Positions 31,137 through 40,244 of a stretch of 54,379 nucleotides of DNA are shown here, in pieces. The notes under the pieces were generated by a model. It worked only from the letters and a program-made list of their open reading frames with translations. It had not been told where the DNA came from and did no database searches. Source of the DNA: an uncultured Clostridia bacterium (GTDB lineage: Bacteria > Bacillota > Clostridia > Lachnospirales > CAG-274); contig CANQIA010000013.1 in the NCBI GenBank assembly GCA_947624015.1, forward strand, positions 1 to 54,379, read 5' to 3'. Position numbers and translations under genes: made by a program. The stretch's first letter is position 1. The number at the start of each line of letters is the position of its first letter.

Positions 31137-33950
31137 ATGAAAAAAATAATGAAAGGCTTAAGCAGTATAGGTATGGCTGCCGCAATGGCTCTGTCCTCAT
31201 TGGGCATAGTGAACACGGCTGCCGCCAACGGTATTCTCTATGAGAAGAAGGACATACAGGAAATAGCAAACGGCGTTACCTATGAAAAGAGCAGAAGACT
31301 GTATCCCGCAGGCTGGATGGATGTTTATGTGCTGACCATAGACGCAAAGCAGACGGATGTTGCTCTTGACGTAATAGAGAGCGTAGACGGTCTCGGATTT
31401 AAGGCTTCTGTGGACAAGCTTGCAAAGGATAACGGAGTTATAGCCGCTGTCAACGGCGATTTCTTCGGCTCGGGCAGTAGGATGTCAAGTATGGGACAGG
31501 TTGCGGGAAACGGACAGATGATAGCCGCCCAGAATTATTACAACGGCAGCGAGAACAGATACGCAGGCTTTTTTATAGACAATGAGGGCGTGCCCTTTAT
31601 AGACTATGTAAAAAGCTCAATGGGCTTTTACGGTCCGGCTCAAAGCTCTATTGTCCTTGGGGCAAAGAATAAAGTAACGGATTTTTCAAAGCCCGTATAT
31701 TTTGACAGAAGCGTTATGTCCGATACCTCATCTCTTGACAGGACATTTACAAAGCTTACCAAGATAATAGTTGAGAACGGAGTGATAACAGGCATTACAG
31801 ATCCCGGCGCAACGACTGTTATACCGGAAAACGGATATATAATAGCCGTACCCAATTCCCAGAGAGATGCGGTATTGTCCAAGTTCTCAACGGGTATGGA
31901 AGTGCGCTTTGCCGAAAATGAAAAGTTCGTATTCAGAGAGGCAAAGAGCATATCTTCCATAGAGCTGGGACTCAGCGGCGGCGGCGAGCTTTTAAGAAAC
32001 GGAGAAAATGTGGCTTCGGGACTTATAATAGGTCAGAATGTGCGCAATCCCCGTACAATGATAGGCGTCAATAAGGAAAAGACCAAAATATATATAGTGT
32101 GTATAGACGGCAGAAGAAACGGCATAGGCGCCACTCATACGGAGGCTGCCAATATTATGAGAGAATACGGCTGCTATGACGCTATACACTTTGACGGCGG
32201 CGGTTCCACGACTATGGTAGTTCAGACTGAGGATTCCGACGGCACTCAGGTGGTAAACGTACCCAGCGAAGGTTCTCTTCGTTCCGTTGCCAACGGCTTA
32301 GGCATTAAGGCGGTAGGCGAAGCGGGAAAGCCCACTTTTTTGAAGCCCTACATAGCTGAGGACGAGAACAACTATATGTTCAAGGATTTCCCCAGCACTG
32401 TTAATATAAGACTTTACGACGGTACCATGAAGGAGATAGATCCCGATCTTGGCAAGCTCAGCTTCAGCGCTTCCTTTGACGGTACCTGGGATGAGAACAA
32501 ATTCACTCCAAGCGTTGAGGGAAAGGGCAAGATAACCGTTACCTACGGCGATATTTCAGGCTCCGTAGACGTAACTATACTAAAGGGTGCAGCCGCTCTT
32601 CAGGCAACGGCAGGAGCATATGCCCTTGGCGTAGGGGAGAAAACGGAGTTGAATGCGGTGCTTCTTAACAAGGACGGTTATTCACTTGACATAGATCAGA
32701 AAAATATTACATGGAGCGTTGACGATGAGAGCATAGGTACCGTTGAAAACGGGTACTTTACGGCAAAGAGCGAGGGTACCGCAACGATAACGGCTTCTGG
32801 CTATGATGTCAGCTCAAAGCTTAAAATAGCGGTAGGCAAGAAGCACATTGCCATAAACAGCTTTGAATCCCGCAGAAATATGAATATGCTTTTCTATCCT
32901 GCGGATTCGGGACTTACAGGCTCTGCAAGTATAGAAAAGGGCATAGGCGCCGACGGCAACAGCTCTCTTAAGATAGATTACGGCTTTGTGGACAATATGA
33001 CCACTACTCAGGCGGTATATGCCTCTTTTGACGAAAAGCCCATAATGCTTCCGGCAGATACCTCCGATCTTATGCTGTGGTACAAAGGCGACGGAAGTAA
33101 ATATCTTCTGAATGTGCGCTTTACGGACAATGACGGTCATGAGGAAAATATACTTGTGGCGGAGGATCTGCTCAATACTCAGTGGCAGCAGGCAAAGATA
33201 TCCGTGCCTGAAAATCTTTCCACTCCCGTTAAGCTGGACAAGATATATGTGTCCTGCCTTAACACAGACGATGGTGGAGATCTGAGCGGAACCGTATATA
33301 TAGACGATCTTGTGGCTTTTGCTCCCATCAGTATGGGAAGCGGGGCAAGAAGCTCGGTAAATGATTATATGAACACGGATCTTGACTCGGTAATAGGCGA
33401 CTATGAGGAGATATCGGTGTTCGGCTATGCCAACGGTATAGCTTCGGGAACGGCAGGCGCTCTTATTTCCGATATGGCAAAGAACGCCTCTGCCCTTGTG
33501 CTTAAGGACGGTATATCAAATACATCAGGCGTTACTACCGTGGCTTGGCAGAATAAATATGCCACAAACAACAGCAGCAACTTCTCCTTCGTATCCATAG
33601 GGATCGCAGGCGGCAGCGTAAGATCCGCAGGAACGGATCAGTGGAGATATTTGCAGGACTATATTTCCAGAATGAGCAAAAACAACGTAGTTGTAATGAT
33701 GGACAGCTATCTGTGGTCGGGAATAAAAGATTACAGGGAGAGAGACGCCCTTCACGATATATTCAAAACAGCCGTACACGACAGCGGAAAGAATGTGATA
33801 GTACTTTCATCCGTAGGCGAAAGCAGTTACAGTGAGCTTAAGGACGGCGTAAGATATATAAATATTGCAGGCATAAGAGGAAGCAGCCTCCAGTATTTGA
33901 GACTAAAGGGCAATGAAAACGATATGTATTACGAATTTATAAGCCGGTGA
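31137..33950 (+). CDS. secreted phosphodiester glycosidase (NAGPA domain) with Big2 and C-terminal extra domains
   Basis: A 937-residue exported protein (signal peptide ending near AAA-N, about residue 23). About 100-395 form the NAGPA domain, seen from AAVNGDFFGSGS (near 105), RNPRTMIG, and HFDGGGSTTMV (near 352), the conserved glycine-rich site. About 484-565 is a Big2-like Ig domain, about 568-730 looks like a carbohydrate-binding beta sandwich, and about 735-937 resembles a metallophosphoesterase-type fold without the His/Asp metal ligands. NAGPA enzymes cleave sugar-1-phosphodiester bonds, so a target in a phosphodiester-linked wall polymer is plausible. Start 31137 is chosen for its GGAG 8 nt upstream and the signal peptide; an upstream ATG at 31104 lacks both. 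Confidence 0.88.
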   Translation: MKKIMKGLSSIGMAAAMALSSLGIVNTAAANGILYEKKDIQEIANGVTYEKSRRLYPAGWMDVYVLTIDAKQTDVALDVIESVDGLGFKASVDKLAKDNGVIAAVNGDFFGSGSRMSSMGQVAGNGQMIAAQNYYNGSENRYAGFFIDNEGVPFIDYVKSSMGFYGPAQSSIVLGAKNKVTDFSKPVYFDRSVMSDTSSLDRTFTKLTKIIVENGVITGITDPGATTVIPENGYIIAVPNSQRDAVLSKFSTGMEVRFAENEKFVFREAKSISSIELGLSGGGELLRNGENVASGLIIGQNVRNPRTMIGVNKEKTKIYIVCIDGRRNGIGATHTEAANIMREYGCYDAIHFDGGGSTTMVVQTEDSDGTQVVNVPSEGSLRSVANGLGIKAVGEAGKPTFLKPYIAEDENNYMFKDFPSTVNIRLYDGTMKEIDPDLGKLSFSASFDGTWDENKFTPSVEGKGKITVTYGDISGSVDVTILKGAAALQATAGAYALGVGEKTELNAVLLNKDGYSLDIDQKNITWSVDDESIGTVENGYFTAKSEGTATITASGYDVSSKLKIAVGKKHIAINSFESRRNMNMLFYPADSGLTGSASIEKGIGADGNSSLKIDYGFVDNMTTTQAVYASFDEKPIMLPADTSDLMLWYKGDGSKYLLNVRFTDNDGHEENILVAEDLLNTQWQQAKISVPENLSTPVKLDKIYVSCLNTDDGGDLSGTVYIDDLVAFAPISMGSGARSSVNDYMNTDLDSVIGDYEEISVFGYANGIASGTAGALISDMAKNASALVLKDGISNTSGVTTVAWQNKYATNNSSNFSFVSIGIAGGSVRSAGTDQWRYLQDYISRMSKNNVVVMMDSYLWSGIKDYRERDALHDIFKTAVHDSGKNVIVLSSVGESSYSELKDGVRYINIAGIRGSSLQYLRLKGNENDMYYEFISR

Positions 33951-33957
33951 GGTCGCT

Positions 33958-35457
33958 ATGTCGCAAACAGCTAAAAAAGCCACAATGGGCAAGGAAACAA
34001 TAATATATATGATAGCCAAGGCAATAGAGGGCATAGTAGGCATAGTGACAATGTCTGCTATGACATACCTCTATATAGACAGCCAAATGGGGCTTTACAA
34101 TAACGCCAATATTATAATCACAACAGTGGGTATGGTGGCGATACAGTGGCTTGTACAGTCGGTGCTGCGCTATATCAATAAATACGATATAGAGGGAAGA
34201 CATCAGGATTTTTATTCCACTGTGTTTTCGGCATGGCTTAAGGTAAATGTCATATCCGTTGCCATTGCCATATTGCTTTATGGGGCTGCGGCGATATTTT
34301 TCGGCAATACGCCTATTGTGGAAAAGTTTATGTCGATATACAGCGGAAGGCTCCTTATATGCTGTGTGCTGTGGCTTGTTACCTATAATACGGCGCAGCT
34401 TATGATATCTATGCTTGCTGCCATAAGAGAGGCAAAGCTCAATCTTCTCCTTTCTGTAATAACTGTATGCGGAAGGCTCGTGCTTATGGTGCTGTTTTGT
34501 ATGCTGTGGGGCAGTAAGGTGGAATGGATATTCTTAAGCTATTTTATTACGGACCTTGCGGTATCTCTTATAGGAATGAAGCGCCTTAATATATTGAGCT
34601 ATATCAAGGGCAAGGCGGACAAGGCTATATTAAAGGAGCTTAAGGACTACGGTATGCCCCTTATGGGCAATCAGTTGGCAACCTCCTGCCTTACACGTTC
34701 CGACGCTCTTATAGTAACGGCGGCTCTGGGTCTTGGAGCTTCGGGAGTATATCAGACAAACTACTCCCTTATCTCAACGGCTTTTACATTGCTTAACGCC
34801 TCTGTTATGAGAGGCTGCTATCCCACCATATTAAGAGCATGGTCGGAGGGCAGGAAAAGCGATGTGCAAGTGCTTTTGGATCAGGCGGTAAGAATGTATA
34901 TGCTTGTAGCCATACCTGCCGTTGCGGGAGTGTTCGCAGTAAGCGACGCCGCTGCAAGAGCCTTGTTTGAAAAGAGCTATTTTGAAGGACATATAGTTAT
35001 GTTTTGGGTGGCTCTCGGTATGATGTTCCTTGGTCTTACGGAGTATTCCATAAAGCATTGGGAACTGAATTCCAACACAAGCGCCATATTCAAGAGAAGC
35101 CTTATAAGCGGCATAATGAAGGTAGCGCTGTTTTATATAGTCATAAAGATAACCGACAGCTACGCCATAGCTGCGGTCACTACGTTTATAGGCTTTTTTG
35201 CCTACTTCCTTATGGCAAGGTGGGGTACAAGGAAATATCTTAAGTGGCACATAGAACCCAAGAGATTTTTCAGGATACTTTTCTCTGCTATGGTAATGGT
35301 AGCCGTTATAGAACTGCTCAAGCTTATACTTCCCGACAATAAATTATGTTTGGCAATATTTGTATTTTGTGGTATTATAGTATATGGTATCGTATTGTGC
35401 GTTACAGGCGAGATAAAGGATGAGCTTGCCGTGATAAAAGCAAAAATAAAGAAATAA
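33958..35457 (+). CDS. polysaccharide flippase (Wzx/MATE-like)
   Basis: A 499-residue protein with about fourteen membrane helices of the MVF/polysaccharide transporter superfamily. LKDYGMPLMGNQLATSCL at about residue 232 is a typical second-half start, where Wzx proteins read Y-G-x-P. It would flip undecaprenyl-linked oligosaccharide units to the outer face. It starts 7 nt after the glycosidase gene with GAGG upstream, and the ligase-like and pyruvyl transferase genes follow in the same run. Substrate inferred from context only. Confidence 0.88.
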   Translation: MSQTAKKATMGKETIIYMIAKAIEGIVGIVTMSAMTYLYIDSQMGLYNNANIIITTVGMVAIQWLVQSVLRYINKYDIEGRHQDFYSTVFSAWLKVNVISVAIAILLYGAAAIFFGNTPIVEKFMSIYSGRLLICCVLWLVTYNTAQLMISMLAAIREAKLNLLLSVITVCGRLVLMVLFCMLWGSKVEWIFLSYFITDLAVSLIGMKRLNILSYIKGKADKAILKELKDYGMPLMGNQLATSCLTRSDALIVTAALGLGASGVYQTNYSLISTAFTLLNASVMRGCYPTILRAWSEGRKSDVQVLLDQAVRMYMLVAIPAVAGVFAVSDAAARALFEKSYFEGHIVMFWVALGMMFLGLTEYSIKHWELNSNTSAIFKRSLISGIMKVALFYIVIKITDSYAIAAVTTFIGFFAYFLMARWGTRKYLKWHIEPKRFFRILFSAMVMVAVIELLKLILPDNKLCLAIFVFCGIIVYGIVLCVTGEIKDELAVIKAKIKK

Positions 35458-35486
35458 ATTTTATATAACGAAAGGAAGAAATCAAA

Positions 35487-36746
35487 ATGAAAAGCATCTG
35501 TGTTATAGGCATAGGATACGTTGGCTTACCCACTGCCGCAATGTTTGCTTCAAAAGGTCACAGAGTTGTGGGCTACGACCTTAACGAAAAGGCTGTGAAC
35601 GCTCTTAACAAGGGCGAGATAATAATAGAGGAGCCGGGCTTGGGCGATCTTGTAAAGGAGGTCGTTGCAAAGGGTGATCTTACCGCTCAGACCACTTGTC
35701 CCGACGACTGCGATGTATATATCATAGCCGTACCCACTCCCATAAATGAGGACAAAACGGCTGATATGAGATATGTGGAGTCAGCTACAAGGGCTATCGT
35801 TCCCCATGTGAGAAAGGGCAACATAGTTATACTTGAGTCTACATCTCCTCCAAGAACAGTTGTAGACCTTATGCTCCCCATACTTAAGGAAACGGGACTT
35901 GAGCTTGGCGAAGAGCTTTTGGTAGCTCACTCTCCCGAGAGGATACTTCCCGGCAGGGTGCTGGAGGAATTAAGAACAAACAGCCGTATCGTAGGCGGTA
36001 TCAACGAGAAGTCAAGCCTTGAGGTAAAGGCTGTATACGAAAGCATTGTGGAAGGGGAAATATTTATAACCACATCCACTACCGCCGAAATGTGCAAGCT
36101 TATGGAAAATACATTCAGAGATGTTAATATAGCCCTTGCAAACGAGCTTGCCAAGATGAGCGAGGAGCTTGGAGTAAACTGCTGGGATGTTATAAAAATG
36201 GCAAATCAGCATCCGAGAGTAAATATACTTTCTCCCGGTCCCGGCGTAGGCGGTCATTGTATAGCCCTTGACCCATGGTTCCTTGTGGAGAAGAGCAAGA
36301 ACGCAAAGCTTATACATCAGGGCAGACTTAACAACGACTCTATGCCTGAGTTTGTGGAAAATAAGATCGCAAATCTTATAGGCGGTCTTGAGGGAAAGAC
36401 CGTAGCCCTTTACGGTGTTACATACAAGCCCAATATAGACGATGTAAGAGAGTCTCCCGTTATGCATCTTGCAAACAGCCTTAAGGCAAAGGGCGTTGAT
36501 GTAAGGATATGCGATCCTCACGCAGGCGAAAAGCTGGATGAGGACTTTGATATATACGAAGCGCCAAAGGGCGCAGATATAGTCGTTTTAGGCGTAAATC
36601 ACGATGAGTTTAAAAATGTGGACTTTACAAAGCTTACAGAGGTCATGAGATCAAAAATAATATTCGATACAAGAAACTTCTGGAGCAAAGCCGATGTTGA
36701 AAAGGCAGGCGCAAAATACGTTCTTTTAGGCGACGGCACAATGTAA
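35487..36746 (+). CDS. wecC: UDP-N-acetyl-D-mannosaminuronate dehydrogenase-like (WecC type)
   Basis: A 419-residue nucleotide-sugar dehydrogenase that oxidises C6 of a UDP-sugar twice with NAD+. The Rossmann motif is GIGYVGLPTA (residues 8-17). The catalytic Cys is in GVGGHCIALDPW (near 258), and the conserved Lys/Asn site is GVTYKPNIDDVRESP (near 312). The DPWF after the Cys is typical of UDP-ManNAc dehydrogenases rather than UDP-glucose ones. The product would be a uronic acid unit of the polymer built by this cluster. A WecB epimerase gene is not in the window. Confidence 0.9.
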   Translation: MKSICVIGIGYVGLPTAAMFASKGHRVVGYDLNEKAVNALNKGEIIIEEPGLGDLVKEVVAKGDLTAQTTCPDDCDVYIIAVPTPINEDKTADMRYVESATRAIVPHVRKGNIVILESTSPPRTVVDLMLPILKETGLELGEELLVAHSPERILPGRVLEELRTNSRIVGGINEKSSLEVKAVYESIVEGEIFITTSTTAEMCKLMENTFRDVNIALANELAKMSEELGVNCWDVIKMANQHPRVNILSPGPGVGGHCIALDPWFLVEKSKNAKLIHQGRLNNDSMPEFVENKIANLIGGLEGKTVALYGVTYKPNIDDVRESPVMHLANSLKAKGVDVRICDPHAGEKLDEDFDIYEAPKGADIVVLGVNHDEFKNVDFTKLTEVMRSKIIFDTRNFWSKADVEKAGAKYVLLGDGTM

Positions 36747-36786
36747 GGTTGAGTTTGTATTATACTGACAGTGAAGGTAAATCATA

Positions 36787-38034
36787 ATGAGAAAAGTATT
36801 GATCATAGCAAATCAATTTCCGCCCATGGGTGGTTCAGGCGTTCAAAGAAGCGTAAAGTTTGTAAAGCATTTGAGAAGCTTTGGCTATGAACCCCTAGTG
36901 TTTACAAGGGAAATAGGCAATATGCAGCTTAAAGACGAAACGCTTTTAAAGGACGTTCCCAAGGGCGTGAAAATATACAGGACAAAGCCTTATGAGCTGC
37001 CTGAGTTAAAAGGAATATTCAGAATACCGGGAAAAGTGTTGGGTAAATTCATAATACCCGACACTGCCCGATTCTGGATGGAGTTTTCAAAAAAGAAGGT
37101 TCTTGAGGTCATTAAGAGGGAGGGCATAGACATAATATATACTACCTCTGCCCCTTACAGCGATCATCTTCTGGGTCTTTATATAAAGAAGAAAATGCCC
37201 CATATAAAATGGACTGTGGATTTCAGAGACGAGTGGACAAATAATCCCTATACCCTTGATAATCCCTACAATGCCATAAGGACAAAAAAGGAAAGGGCTA
37301 TGGAGCATAATGTGGTCACAAGCGCCGATATGCTTATAACCAATACTCCCGTAATGCGTGAAAACTTCATAAGGAACAATAATATAAAGGGGGATAATTT
37401 CTTTGTGATCCCCAACGGCTATGATGTAGAGGACTTTAAGGATATGGATGTCCTGAACAAGCCTCACAATGACAAAATGACAATGGTCTATACAGGCGCA
37501 TTATATGGCAGAAGAAAGCCCGATACCTTTTTCGAAGCTCTTAAGCAGCTTATAGCAGAGGGCAAAATAGACAAAAACAACATACTTGTAAAGCTTATAG
37601 GCAATTATCATAAGGATAAGCTTATGGCTCAGATAGAAAGCTATGGACTTAAAGACTGCTTTGAGATAGTGGGCTATGTGCCGCATAATGAGTGTATAGC
37701 TCATCAGATAGGCGCAGATGTGCTTGTGCTTATAGAAGGCAGCGGCAGAGGCGCCGACGCCTTTTATACAGGCAAGATATTTGAATATATGAATACGAAC
37801 AGACTTGTTTTGGCAATACTTCCAAAGGGCTGCGCAGCAGACTTGGTAAGGCAGAGCAAAATAGGTATCGTGGCAGATACGGATGATGTAAATGCCATTA
37901 AGGAAAATATAAAGCTTTATTACGACAAATGGTGTCAGGGTACTCTTGATTTTGAGCCTGACAGAACCGTTATAGAAGGCTTTGAAAGAAAACGCCTGAC
38001 AGAAAAATTGGCGGAAGTGTTTGACAGGATATAA
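36787..38034 (+). CDS. GT4 family glycosyltransferase
   Basis: A 415-residue GT-B fold enzyme. The N-terminal domain begins IIANQFPPMGGSGVQRS, a common GT4 donor-binding glycine-rich start. The second half has MTMVYTGALYGRRKPDTF (near 236) and a terminal nucleotide-binding segment with FYTGKIFEYMNTNRLVLAILP in place of the classical E-x-x-x-x-x-x-x-E region. It likely adds one sugar of the repeat unit at the cytoplasmic face. It follows the dehydrogenase by 40 bp and is 15 nt ahead of the next glycosyltransferase. Confidence 0.88.
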   Translation: MRKVLIIANQFPPMGGSGVQRSVKFVKHLRSFGYEPLVFTREIGNMQLKDETLLKDVPKGVKIYRTKPYELPELKGIFRIPGKVLGKFIIPDTARFWMEFSKKKVLEVIKREGIDIIYTTSAPYSDHLLGLYIKKKMPHIKWTVDFRDEWTNNPYTLDNPYNAIRTKKERAMEHNVVTSADMLITNTPVMRENFIRNNNIKGDNFFVIPNGYDVEDFKDMDVLNKPHNDKMTMVYTGALYGRRKPDTFFEALKQLIAEGKIDKNNILVKLIGNYHKDKLMAQIESYGLKDCFEIVGYVPHNECIAHQIGADVLVLIEGSGRGADAFYTGKIFEYMNTNRLVLAILPKGCAADLVRQSKIGIVADTDDVNAIKENIKLYYDKWCQGTLDFEPDRTVIEGFERKRLTEKLAEVFDRI

Positions 38035-38049
38035 ATGCGAGGTCGTGAA

Positions 38050-39189
38050 ATGAAGATACTTCACTTTATAAGCGGAGGAGATACGGGAGGAGCAAAGACT
38101 CATGTGCTTACGCTTCTTTCCAATCTGAGAAAACTGAATATAGATGCAGAGCTTCTCTGTATTATGGAGGGTATCTTCACAGAAGAGGCAAGGGCGCTGG
38201 GTATCCCCGTTACCGTGATCCCTCAGAAAAAAAGGTACGACATATCGGTGCTGGGTAAAATATGCAGGTATATCAATACCTGCGGCTGTGATATAGTACA
38301 CTGTCACGGAGCAAGAGCCAACTACATTTCCCTTTTTATTATGAAAAAGGTAAACGTGCCTATGGTCACAACGCTCCACAGCGACTACAAGCTGGATTTT
38401 AAGGACAATATCAGAAAGCAGATAATATATACTCCCGTAAATTCCTTTGCCCTCAGACGCTTTAAGCATATATTTACGGTCACAAACGCCTTTAAGGATA
38501 TGCTTATCAAAAGAGGCTTTAAAGCCGAAAGGCTGAATGTCATATACAACGGCATTGAGTTTGACAGAGAGGTTCCCGTTATGGACAAGGAGAAGTTTTT
38601 CCAAAGAATAAATGTACCCTACGATCCTAATAAGAAGTATGTGGGCATTGCCGCAAGGCTCTATGCCGTAAAGGGCGTAGACGTATTTTTGAAATCTGCA
38701 AGGACGCTGTGTGAAAAACAAGAGGATATAGACTTTGTTATACTCGGCAACGGCGAAATGTGGGATAAGTGCAAGGCATATATAGAGGATAACGGACTTA
38801 AGGATAGAGTATATATGGCAGGTCAGATCACAGACCCCACAGTAATGAACAGCTTCTATAAATATATGGATATAAATACTCTGAGTTCCTATTCGGAAAG
38901 CTTCCCCTATGCCCTTTTGGAAGGCGCCAGAATGTCGGCAGCCACAGTGGCTACGGCTGTTGGCGGGATCCCCGAAATGATAGAGGAGGGCAGGAGCGGT
39001 TATCTTGTTCCTTCCGGGGACTATAACGGGCTTGCCGACAGGATAAAGAGACTGTGCAAAAACGATGATATGAGAATAAAAATGGGCAAGGCCTTTCACG
39101 ACAGGGCAGAAAAGTTTTTCTCCTGTGAGAAAATGGCTCAGACCCATATTGATATATATAACAAAATAGCAAAGGAGAAACAACAATGA
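38050..39189 (+). CDS. GT4 family glycosyltransferase
   Basis: A 379-residue GT-B enzyme, opening with LHFISGGDTGGAKTHV and containing VGIAARLYAVKGVDVFLKS (near 197) and the E-x7-E type segment SESFPYALLEGARMS (near 282), which binds the nucleotide-sugar phosphate. It is clearly a different GT4 branch from its upstream neighbour. Start 38050 is preferred (GAGG 8 nt upstream); an ATG at 38035 adds five residues but has no ribosome site. It overlaps the following DUF4330 gene by 4 nt. Confidence 0.9.
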   Translation: MKILHFISGGDTGGAKTHVLTLLSNLRKLNIDAELLCIMEGIFTEEARALGIPVTVIPQKKRYDISVLGKICRYINTCGCDIVHCHGARANYISLFIMKKVNVPMVTTLHSDYKLDFKDNIRKQIIYTPVNSFALRRFKHIFTVTNAFKDMLIKRGFKAERLNVIYNGIEFDREVPVMDKEKFFQRINVPYDPNKKYVGIAARLYAVKGVDVFLKSARTLCEKQEDIDFVILGNGEMWDKCKAYIEDNGLKDRVYMAGQITDPTVMNSFYKYMDINTLSSYSESFPYALLEGARMSAATVATAVGGIPEMIEEGRSGYLVPSGDYNGLADRIKRLCKNDDMRIKMGKAFHDRAEKFFSCEKMAQTHIDIYNKIAKEKQQ

Positions 39190-39692
39190 AGCTTATAGAC
39201 GAAAAGGGTAAAATATTCGGAAAGCTGAATATTATCGACTTGATAGTGGTCCTTGTTATTATAGCCTTGGTGGCTGTAGTGGGAATAAGACTTACGTCAA
39301 GCAAGAGGAACGTAGACGGACTTAACCCTCTTGGAGAGGACAAGTATTGCTATATTACCGTGTTTTCAAGCCTTCAGGTGCCTGAGGTAGGAGAGAACCT
39401 TAAGGTAGGGGAACACGTTGCGGCAGGCGGCAAGCTTACAAATGCCGAAATAGTTGATGTAAAGACCGAACCTGCAGCATATGTAGGCACAGATTCTACA
39501 GGTAAGGCAGTATTGAGCGAGCATCCTCTTTGGAAGGACGTTACCGTAGTTATAAAAGAGAAAATAGATCCCTCCACCGTTGTACTCAAGGTAGGCGGAC
39601 AGGAGGCAAGGGTTGGTTATAATTATATTATAAAGACCCAGTCCGTGGAAGCTAACGGCAGGATAAGGAATATCGAGTGGAAGGACGAGTAG
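39186..39692 (+). CDS. DUF4330 family membrane-anchored protein
   Basis: A 168-residue protein matching DUF4330: MKLIDEKGKIFGKLNIIDL followed by a membrane helix (about 17-35) and an extracytoplasmic beta-rich domain with V-G-E-x-L-K-V-G-E. DUF4330 proteins recur in Clostridia beside glycosyltransferase and O-antigen-ligase-like genes; their role is not established. Here it overlaps the GT4 stop and is 6 nt from a second small membrane protein, so all are translated together. Confidence 0.82.
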   Translation: MKLIDEKGKIFGKLNIIDLIVVLVIIALVAVVGIRLTSSKRNVDGLNPLGEDKYCYITVFSSLQVPEVGENLKVGEHVAAGGKLTNAEIVDVKTEPAAYVGTDSTGKAVLSEHPLWKDVTVVIKEKIDPSTVVLKVGGQEARVGYNYIIKTQSVEANGRIRNIEWKDE

Positions 39693-39698
39693 TTTTAT

Positions 39699-40244
39699 AT
39701 GAGCTATGTTACAGGCAGCGTTTTTTGCAGATCCATTATTAATATTGTAAAAAAAATAACGAATGCTTATAAAGGCAGTATGCTCAAAAGGTGCGCCGAC
39801 GCAGTAGGCAGATGCTATCGGGACAGCGCACTGCACGGTATGCTCCACAGGTATGTTTTCAAAAAGCCTTGGTTCAGGTACAGCCTTGTATATAGATTTG
39901 TCTGCTTTTTGGCTCATATAGTCGATATTATATGCGGATATATACACAACATACTTGCTCCTGCCATAAAGAGCAGTATGATATATGCTCTTGTACTTAA
40001 AATAAAGGGCTTAGGTACGGGGAATATGGCTTATCTTTTTGGCATACTTCTTATGAGTATTCCCATAGGCAGCATCATATCTATGATAATCACAGACAGC
40101 GTTACGCTTACTTATATGATATTGTGCTGGGGCATATTTGGTCTGGGTATGTTTGTTGTATTGTGCGGCATATACTGCTCTGCCTTTAACAAAAGCCTTT
40201 TGGCAAGACTTGTTAAACTGCTTACGGATATTGTGTTGGGGTGA
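39699..40244 (+). CDS. membrane protein of unknown function next to a Wzy/WaaL-like gene
   Basis: A 181-residue protein I cannot place in a named family. The N-terminal half is basic with several Arg/Lys and aromatic residues (RYVFKKPWFRYSLVYRF) and could lie along the membrane; three hydrophobic segments follow at about 66-88, 110-132 and 140-160. Its stop overlaps the GTG of the ligase-like gene. The coupling suggests that it assists polymerisation or attachment of the polymer; this is inference from position. Confidence 0.75.
   Translation: MSYVTGSVFCRSIINIVKKITNAYKGSMLKRCADAVGRCYRDSALHGMLHRYVFKKPWFRYSLVYRFVCFLAHIVDIICGYIHNILAPAIKSSMIYALVLKIKGLGTGNMAYLFGILLMSIPIGSIISMIITDSVTLTYMILCWGIFGLGMFVVLCGIYCSAFNKSLLARLVKLLTDIVLG

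Noticed and set aside
37501..39186. Long open frame on the minus strand (561 codons)
   Set aside because: It lies wholly opposite two well-supported GT4 genes, has no ribosome site, and its His/Tyr/Cys-rich composition is that of an antisense shadow.
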